Assembly: GCF_963583255.1 (NCBI RefSeq)
Contig: NC_084819.1
Coordinates: 8,326,001-8,390,000 of the forward strand
DNA length: 64,000 bases
Source of the DNA: Pyrus communis
Taxonomy: Eukaryota > Streptophyta > Magnoliopsida > Rosales > Rosaceae
Direction: 5' to 3'
Shown: in pieces, positions 57,901 through 64,000 of the stretch
Layout of the letters: each line of letters starts with the position of its first letter
Position numbering within the stretch: position 1 is the stretch's first letter
Made by a program: the position numbers and the translations under genes
Notes under the pieces: generated by a model
Seen by the model: the letters and a program-made list of their open reading frames with translations, nothing else
Told to the model about the DNA's origin: nothing
Databases searched by the model: none

Positions 57901-59485
57901 AATAGGTCACAACAAGCATATACAATATAATTCTTGGTAAAGTATATTGTGATCACCATGGTACAATGCATATACGTGGTAATCGTCAGCATTCGTGCAA
58001 ACTAAAGTTCAAAGAGCAATCGATTCTTGACCGAAATCCTCACCAGGTTAGTGGTGTGTTTCTTATTTGTGTCCAGTCTGATGGTTCTATGCTGTAGAGA
58101 ATGTTGAATTATTCTCATTGCTGTGTACCGGCCTGATATTGTGCTGCTGGATTGATTGCAATTGTATACTCTACACCCACATAGGTCCACGGATTTGTGG
58201 AAGATGTCATGGGGAAAAAGGTTGCTACATTATTTGGGAAGTGGGATGAAAGCATGCATTATGTTAATGGTGATGGGAGTGGCAAGTTAAATCCTTCAGA
58301 TGCTTCATTGTTGTGGAAAAGTAGTAAACTTCCTAATGTCACACGATACAACTTAACGTCATTCGCAATGACACTGAATGAGCTAACACCTGGACTGCAG
58401 GTATACATGATGTAATACATCAAATGTTTCATATGCATTTCCATTTTTCCCTTATGCACATCAAATTGTTTCTTATAGCTTTGTCTGATCCTGGGTATTT
58501 GATCACAATTAAGGAGAAGCTCCCACCCACCGATTCCAGGCTCAGACCGGACCAACGGCATCTAGAGAATGGAGAGTACGAAAAGGCAAATGCAGAGAAA
58601 CAGCGACTGGAAAAAAGGCAAAGAATGGTATTTTGGTTTCTTTTCGTATCTTTTAGTCACACACACACACATGCCAGCCTCATCGGCTGATTTTCTTTTT
58701 ACTGGTGCTAGGTTTTACGTGTAGAAGGTAATCCGATATTCATATTGTTTTCCTTGGTAATTTTATATGGTTTTTCTATGATCTTCCCAATTTGAAATAT
58801 TTATTACACTCCTATACCGAATGCGATCAAAGTTAAATTTTATACCATGATCACACCAAATGATGAATAATCCGTACTAGAGACAAGTCACTTGCCAAAT
58901 TAGAGTCAACTGTGTCAATGAAACAACTTTTATGTTGGACAGTTGGGGAAATTATATTGCTGACATGTAAGAAGTTACGATACTCTTTGGTCAATGTTGA
59001 TTGGTTGCATTGCAAGTGACTTCAGCAACTTCACCCAGTTGCAACGGGAGAAAAAAGCATGGCTTTACTCTTGCCCCGTTTACTCCTCTTACGCTTTTAC
59101 AATATATTACTCAGTTCCTTGCAGATTTGAAGAGAAAATACAGAAAATTATTTGATGCATTCAAATATACAAATCTTTAGGAATACTTTCAGTGTATTAT
59201 AGTTTGCAATAAATATGTTTACGAGAAGATGGCATATGATTTAATTGAAATATTACTTTATTACTATTAATGCTGGTGATGATCCTTGAAACTCTCAATG
59301 CACAGTCGAGGAAACTACAAGAAAACGGGTGGAAACCCAGATGGTTCGAGAGAGAGGGTGAAGATGGACCATTCCGCTATGTTGGTGGTTATTGGGAAAC
59401 AAGGAAGCAGGGAAAATGGGATGAATGCCCAGACATTTTTGGTGAATTTAACGAAGGCCTTGATGAGCAATCAGAAGGGTCATGA
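51959..59485 (+). CDS. ORP2A: Oxysterol-binding protein-related protein, ORP2A type (10 exons, 768 aa)
   Basis: Coding exons: 51959-52387, 53630-53989, 55044-55140, 56097-56542, 56927-57082, 57659-57826, 57906-58046, 58185-58400, 58514-58627, 59306-59485. All introns are GT-AG; the sum is 2307 bases, one open frame. Start [15 protein letters not shown] is the first ATG in frame and fits ORP2A. PH domain ~59-188 ([20 protein letters not shown]); coiled coil ~210-275; acidic FFAT-like motif at 316-327 ([12 protein letters not shown]) for VAP binding; OSBP domain ~390-745 with signature EKVSHHPT at 495-502 (EQVSHHPP is the classical form) and LLGETYEAD. Family members move sterols or phosphoinositides between membranes at contact sites; Arabidopsis ORP2A binds VAP27 at ER-autophagosome contacts. 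Substrate here is inferred. Intron 3 carries a 120-base tandem duplication, intron 2 a MITE. Confidence 0.92.
54455..54602. repeat. MITE (family 1, copy 2) in intron 2 of the ORP gene
   Basis: 148 bp with inverted ends GGGGTGTGCTATCCACACAC / reverse complement GGCGTGTGACATTCACACAC, flanked by the 8-bp duplication ATTGATAA (54447-54454 and 54603-54610). The interior is shared with the copy at 25882-26029. An 8-bp duplication suggests a hAT-mobilised MITE. Confidence 0.85.
55492..55720. repeat. 120-base tandem duplication in intron 3 of the ORP gene
   Basis: CTGGCCCTTGATTCTCC at 55492 recurs as CTGGCCCGTGATTCTCC at 55612, and both copies continue through AATCCAATGGCTAG and TAGCTGTTTGTAATAGAACT. 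The copies differ by small changes and an A/G-rich indel. Confidence 0.88.
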
Positions 59486-59990
59486 TTATAATTCAGGTAG
59501 GTGCTTATTGTCCAGAAAACCATATTTTCGCAATATCCACAAGTCTCTCCACTTCCATAGATATATGATTTAACTCTACTGAACTTGTTCACTAGAAGTG
59601 TCGAGACTTTATTATTTGTAAATTTTCTGATAATGCAGGAAACATAAATTGCCTTTAGATGGTCACAGTCGAAACTGCGAGCATTATAGCTTGCCGTTTC
59701 CTGATTTGGTGTTTTGTTCAAGAGTATGATCAGGAGATTGATAGCATCCGAGCATTTAAACGAGAATTCTCTCTTATTTGACTGTAAGTTGATGGTTAGA
59801 TTGTAGTCTTATATATATCCTTGTAATGTTGTCGTTTATCTAATCCCCCTCCCTCCCTCTCCTCATCTATCACATTTGTTGGAGTTTTTTTCTCCCTTTC
59901 TATTGGTGCCAACCATTGGTTGAGCATTTTCATATTTAATTGTATTCTCTTAGTAATAAAAAGAAAAATGTAGTTTTATCATCGTGTTGT
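59486..59990 (+). terminator. 3' UTR and poly(A) region of the ORP gene, with probable 3' UTR intron
   Basis: Eleven bases after the stop is TTCAG|GTAGGT, a good donor. ATAATGCAG|GAAAC at 59630-59643 is a good acceptor, giving a possible 142-base intron (59497-59638). Being so close to the stop, it should not trigger decay by the usual distance rule. A poly(A) signal AATAAAAAG lies at about 59955. Confidence 0.5.
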
Positions 59991-60207
59991 ATTTGGTTCG
60001 GGTCAAACTTAATCCGAGTCTGAATTCGATATATCCAGACCCATCGACTTGATATTCGACAAATTTTAATTTTCGAGTTTGAGTTACGATAGAAGACCCG
60101 AAATTATGATTACCATTTGAAAGTTCATTTGCCAAAATGTCTAGATTTTTGCTTGTCTTTACACTTTCAAAATGTAGAAACTAAGATGAGAAAAAGATGT
60201 TACTTAG

Positions 60208-60352
60208 TATTACGGTTTGGTAGTATTAATCTTTACTTATAAGTGAGAGGTTTAGGTTCGAATCTACATGTGAATTCGATACTAAATTTGGTTGTTATTG
60301 TGTGATTTAGTCAAATTCTCTTATCTCTTAGTATAAAATATATTGTTGTACT
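60208..60352 (+). repeat. SINE-like element
   Basis: A TGGTAGTATTAA-type A-box region is followed by GGTTCGAATCT, a near-consensus Pol III B box, then TCTCTTAGTATAAAATAT and an A-rich tail. No target duplication determined. Confidence 0.5.
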
Positions 60353-60679
60353 TAAAAAATAAGAAAGAGGTTACAAATGGCTATCAAAATAGAAATAAGT
60401 GAAAGCTAAAACATCAAATATGCACGTGCAAGGATGAAATAGGCATGTAAAGCTACTTGGACCAATGTGAATTGATTCAATTATTATTACTACGATATAG
60501 TGATATTTTTGTTCACTTGTAAGTTAGAAATCTCAGGTTTAATGACGTAAAATATTTATGTTTAGTTTGATATCTAATTATGCTTGGCCTACTGTGTTGC
60601 CTAGTCTAGTTCTCACTCGCTTTAGAAACGCCCTTGGTATAATTGCTTCAAATGGACAATAGACCTATTCTAATTCTAA

Positions 60680-60830
60680 CACAAATTAGACTTTTTTTTT
60701 TTTTTTTGTGTCAAAGATAGATTTTGTTAAACTAGATGTTAGATTAATTATAGATGAGATTTGAATCCATGCTTTTATGTAAGAGTTCAACTCTTTTCCA
60801 CCATTATAGTAACAGGGCACTTGCAGCATG
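60680..60830 (-). repeat. SINE-like element, decayed
   Basis: A T-run on the plus strand (60691-60707) is the poly-A tail. On the minus strand TATAATGGTGGAAAAG and GGATTCAAATCTCATC stand where A and B boxes are expected. Diverged from the neighbour at 60881. Confidence 0.45.
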
Positions 60831-60880
60831 ATTTAGACTTGGATCTAATATTAGTTTTCATCATAAATAAATGCCATTTG

Positions 60881-61055
60881 AGTTTTTTTTTTTTTTTTTT
60901 TTTTTGAGCAGACGATATTATCTATACTAAGGGAAGATGGTGTACTTAGTCTCACAATGTGGTTTAAATTCGCTTTTGGAGAGAATCGAATCTAGACATT
61001 TCATTTATAAATGAAAAGGAATACCACTACACCGTAGTACTAACTAGCAAATGCA
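60881..61055 (-). repeat. SINE
   Basis: On the minus strand: GTGTAGTGGTATTCCTTTTC (A-box region), TAGATTCGATTCTCTCC (B box), CACATTGTGAGACTAAGTAC, CCCTTAGTATAGATAATATC and a ~24-base poly-A tail. This is the order of a common plant tRNA-derived SINE type. Confidence 0.72.
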
Positions 61056-61805
61056 CTTGAGTTAGAAATGGGCCCTGTTACAGTGGAGTTGTTGAATTAT
61101 TGTGAGAGATATCCTGAACTTTTGGATAAACGATTAAATTTAGAGGTCCAAATGCTCTAAATTCCAACGGACAAGGATGCATCCCATGCCGAGACAGTGA
61201 AATAGCCACTGGTTTTGAATAATATGGTATTACTATTTCTTCCATCATATTATTGTAAATTAAATTAAATTAAATTCTTTTATATTATATTATATTCGAA
61301 ATGATTGATAATGTGATCGCTACAAATCATATTATGGGGTCGTTTTCAAGCCAAAACAATTGTATATCTCCTACATTACCTTGATTGATTCTGATTTTTT
61401 AACATATAAATTGGATTAATGATCCCCATGGTAATAGGGTAATTGGAAGATAACTTGTTTTGTGGTAAAAAAAATCGGATTAGAACCCACATGGTGAAGC
61501 CTTTTAGAATTTAGGCTAGAAATTGAAAATTCGGTTAACTCTTTGTTAATTATTAGTACTTGAGCCACACATATTATGTTAAAACGAAACTCTTCGTTAA
61601 TTGTTAGCACATGAGACTTACATATGAGACTTTTTTTTTTTAATTATTCAAACTAGATGTTAAGACCTGTGAGGGGAAGGGTTTGAATTCTAATAATTAT
61701 GGATGCGTTGGTGAATGTTCTATAACTAAAGTAATTAATCAACTCCAATTACCCACTTTCTAATTGGACCACAAGTTAGAAGTCACATTATTGATTACCT
61801 TTTTA
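61056..61805. other. Intergenic, AT-rich
   Basis: No gene. Some SINE-like debris near 61625-61690 (T-run plus GGGTTTGAATTCT). Confidence 0.35.
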
Positions 61806-61998
61806 AAAGCATCTCCAATCGCGAGTTGCAAATTTGAAATGTAAAATTTTATATCTTATTTACATTTTAGGAAGATGTAATCATGTAAATTTGGTTTTTG
61901 TTCTAGTTGGGAGATGTAAATATGAATTTGGACACCTCCTCTTTCCAATGATGTATGTGTGTTATACATCTACATATGCACTCTGATTGGAGATGCTC
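61806..61998. repeat. MITE with AGCATCTCCAATC ends
   Basis: AGCATCTCCAATCGCGAG at the left and CTGATTGGAGATGCT at the right are inverted copies; about 190 bp, AT-rich, no ORF. This terminus type is widespread in plant MITEs. It lies about 280 bases beyond the stop of the transporter gene. Confidence 0.7.
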
Positions 61999-62274
61999 TA
62001 ACAGAGATTCATCTCATATAGATGTAGGTTGGAGTGACAACTATTAGAGAGGTGGTCAATAAAGTAATTAAATACAATCATAAGTACACGGATTATTGCA
62101 TTCTAAAACATAGTCAAAGTAAAATTAAAAAAACAAGTGGAGTAGATCATTAGCGATCTTTAATGATTCTTCATTTCTTATCTTTTGTACATACAAGATT
62201 ACAAGCTTATGTAAGAAAAAAAAAAACAAAAAACAACGACACAAGATAGGGAAGTAATTGAAAAATATGCATTA

Positions 62275-63148
62275 TTAATGCACACAAGTCTCTACTTCCA
62301 CCAATTCTATGCCCTCCTCAGCAAGCCTCTTGTCCTTGTAGACATACCAATTGGCACAAAACAAATAGACCACCAAATTCAAAGCACTCAAAAGCGCCAA
62401 AAGCCAATAGAAATCATAAAGCTTTCCTTGGTTGATATTGTTTGCAAACCATGGTTTCCTGTCCCCTGTCACCTTGTGCACTAAACTCACCAACAGTGAG
62501 CTCACGAAAAACCCTAATGAGAGGGTGCTCAGAAACAGCCCTGTGCTCATAGTCTTCATTCCTTTCGGGCACTCCCTGAGGAAGAAGTCCAGCTGCCCAA
62601 TGTACATGAAGGCTTCTCCTGACCCCACAAAGAAGAACTGTGGGACCAGCCAAAAAACACTCAGTGGGATCTCAGCCTTTGGATTGCCTGTCAAACCATG
62701 TGCTCTTGCTGCATTCATACGCTTGACTTCTGTGAGTGCTGCTGCAACCATGGAAAATATTGAGAATACCAAACCAACCCCTATGCGCTGCAATGGGGTT
62801 AGTCCTTGAGGGTTGTTTAGTAAGTTTCTTGCAACTGGGACTATAATCCGGTCGTAAACCGGGACAGTTAACAGAATGCTGCCTACAAAGAAAGCAGTGA
62901 GGGATGCCGGCGGAATTTGGAACGATTTTCCGATGTGGCGGTTCATGGTGGTTGCTTGGGACACTGAGAATGTGGTCATTTGGGCATAAATTGTCCAAAA
63001 CATGACGGTAGTGGCCCAGATTGGTAGCATTCTGATGATCATTTTTACTTCTTCAACATCGGTTAGGGTTGATAAACTCCACTTGTTTACGATCGCTGTT
63101 TTACCACCTTCAGTTTTTGGGTCCTTGATTGCTGCCTTATCCAAGAAA
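62275..63148 (-). CDS. NPF6.4: NRT1/PTR family transporter, NPF6 clade, last exon (5' part outside window)
   Basis: Minus-strand exon of 290 full codons plus one leading base. It opens after the acceptor TTGTACAG (minus strand) in the conserved FLDKAA block; the preceding Arg codon is split by the intron. It encodes the C-terminal half of a 12-helix major-facilitator transporter: about six membrane segments (MIIRMLPIWATTVMFWTIYA, SLTAFFVGSILLTVPVY, GVGLVFSIFSMVAAAL, VFWLVPQFFFVGSGEAF, LFLSTLSLGFFVSSLLVSLV, YWLLALLSALNLVVYLFC), the LDFFLRECPKGMKTMSTGL loop, and a KRLAEEGIEL tail. The family moves nitrate or peptides with protons at plasma membranes. Similarity in TDVEEVKMIIRM and the tail favours NPF6.4 (NRT1.3), with NPF6.3 as alternative. 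No damage is seen. Confidence 0.85.
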
Positions 63149-64000
63149 CTGTACAAGAACAAACCAATTAATTCAAATTATAGACAAACCCTAAACCCTA
63201 ATTCATGTTCTTATCAGCCAAATGTACAATTTCATGGTAGCATCGTTTCTATGCGTGTAATAAATAGTTTTATTTCAACATATATAGATCCTCGTCAGTT
63301 TAACAAAAAATTTCGTGAGAAATTTCTTGTAAGTTTTTTTCTTCGTATTATTAAAATTGTCACGTGACAATAACACTCCCACTTAATTTTTTCTTAATTG
63401 ATTAGTTCACCTAGTTACATTTTTTTTGTAGTTTTACGTTGCACATGTGTGATGAAGTTAAGATTGAACAACTTTCTAGGTGCAGTATGGGAACTTAAAA
63501 AAGAAAAGAATTTCCAAATAATAATACAACCTTAAGAACAAGGTCACGTGAACAAGCACAACGGAAGTTTTGTGACTCACATGGTCATTTTGTCTTTCAT
63601 ATTTTTGGGAGTTGTTTCTTATGCCAAGAAAATATTTTTCAAAAAATAATAGTGTTTGATGGAATGCAAAGGGAACAAGGCAAAGTGGCAGGGACAGGAG
63701 GTAGTGGTATATATAAGCAAAGGAAATATGTCCGTGACCGACGCGAAAGACAAATAATGTGACTACGTGAGGATCGATTTAATTTCATGGAGGACAGACT
63801 GGCCCCATTCTTCGTGATATGCTTTCGATTCTCTCTAAATTATATACATCACTCCACCACACAACAAAATATATAACAAAATACAAAATATATGTCAGAA
63901 AATATTGGTCCATGATTTTTGTTGAACATTAATCTAAATTATTGATTAGATATTCTGATTGAAATATATGGTTTATAATAGTATATAGTTTCATAGCATA
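63149..64000 (-). other. Probable intron upstream of the NPF last exon
   Basis: No NPF coding sequence (for example the ExxER-bearing N-terminal half) is found here. The stretch is AT-rich and most simply the intron before the last exon, with upstream exons right of the window. A 5'-truncated gene cannot be excluded. Confidence 0.45.

Noticed and set aside
60241..60265. tRNA gene suggested by a B-box
   Set aside because: No cloverleaf can be seen; the box belongs to a SINE-like repeat.

Overview
This window is plant nuclear DNA, most likely from a woody Rosaceae species (apple/pear/Prunus type). The evidence is spliced genes with GT-AG introns, dense LTR retrotransposons, a Cassandra TRIM, SINEs, LINE debris and many MITEs. 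The species call is inference from the character of the repeats; no organelle, bacterial or viral locus is seen.

Layout. 1-8063: decayed Ty3/gypsy Tat-type element (A), plus strand, with gag, RNase H and integrase debris and an antisense coiled-coil ORF remnant. 9321-24788: Ty1/copia element (B), minus strand, TSD CACTT. Its reverse transcriptase region is split by a younger, pol-less Athila-like element (C, 10915-19903, plus strand, TSD CCGAG). C carries a truncated gag-like ORF and a convergent antisense ORF. 26793-36254: nearly complete Ty3/gypsy chromovirus (D), minus strand, TSD TTTGC, whose single gag-pol frame is broken by three nonsense codons. 38166-39580: solo LTR (TSD AATAT). 40330-43467: copia debris, an LTR-like stretch and a 1-kb fold-back element (9-bp TSD). 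44800-45470: second Tat-type LTR, inverted. 46630-48180: LINE remnant interrupted by a Cassandra solo LTR carrying a 5S-like domain (TSD GAAGA). 48639-50832: solo LTR related to element D (TSD TTTTA).

Two host genes lie in the right part. 51959-59485 (+) is a ten-exon gene for an oxysterol-binding-protein-related lipid transfer protein (ORP2A type: PH domain, FFAT-like motif, OSBP domain; 768 aa predicted). 62275-63148 (-) is the last exon of an NRT1/PTR-family (NPF6 clade) transporter whose upstream exons lie beyond the window. SINEs and MITEs fill the space between them.

The two host genes show no functional link. Most of the first 51 kb is a record of nested and sequential retroelement insertions. 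The points most worth following are the antisense ORFs in elements A and C, the cluster of CATGCA (RY) motifs just upstream of the TATA box in the LTRs of C, a hairpin in the LTRs of D that is kept with compensating changes in a diverged solo LTR, and the Cassandra 5S domain. No clearly new biological system is proven here.
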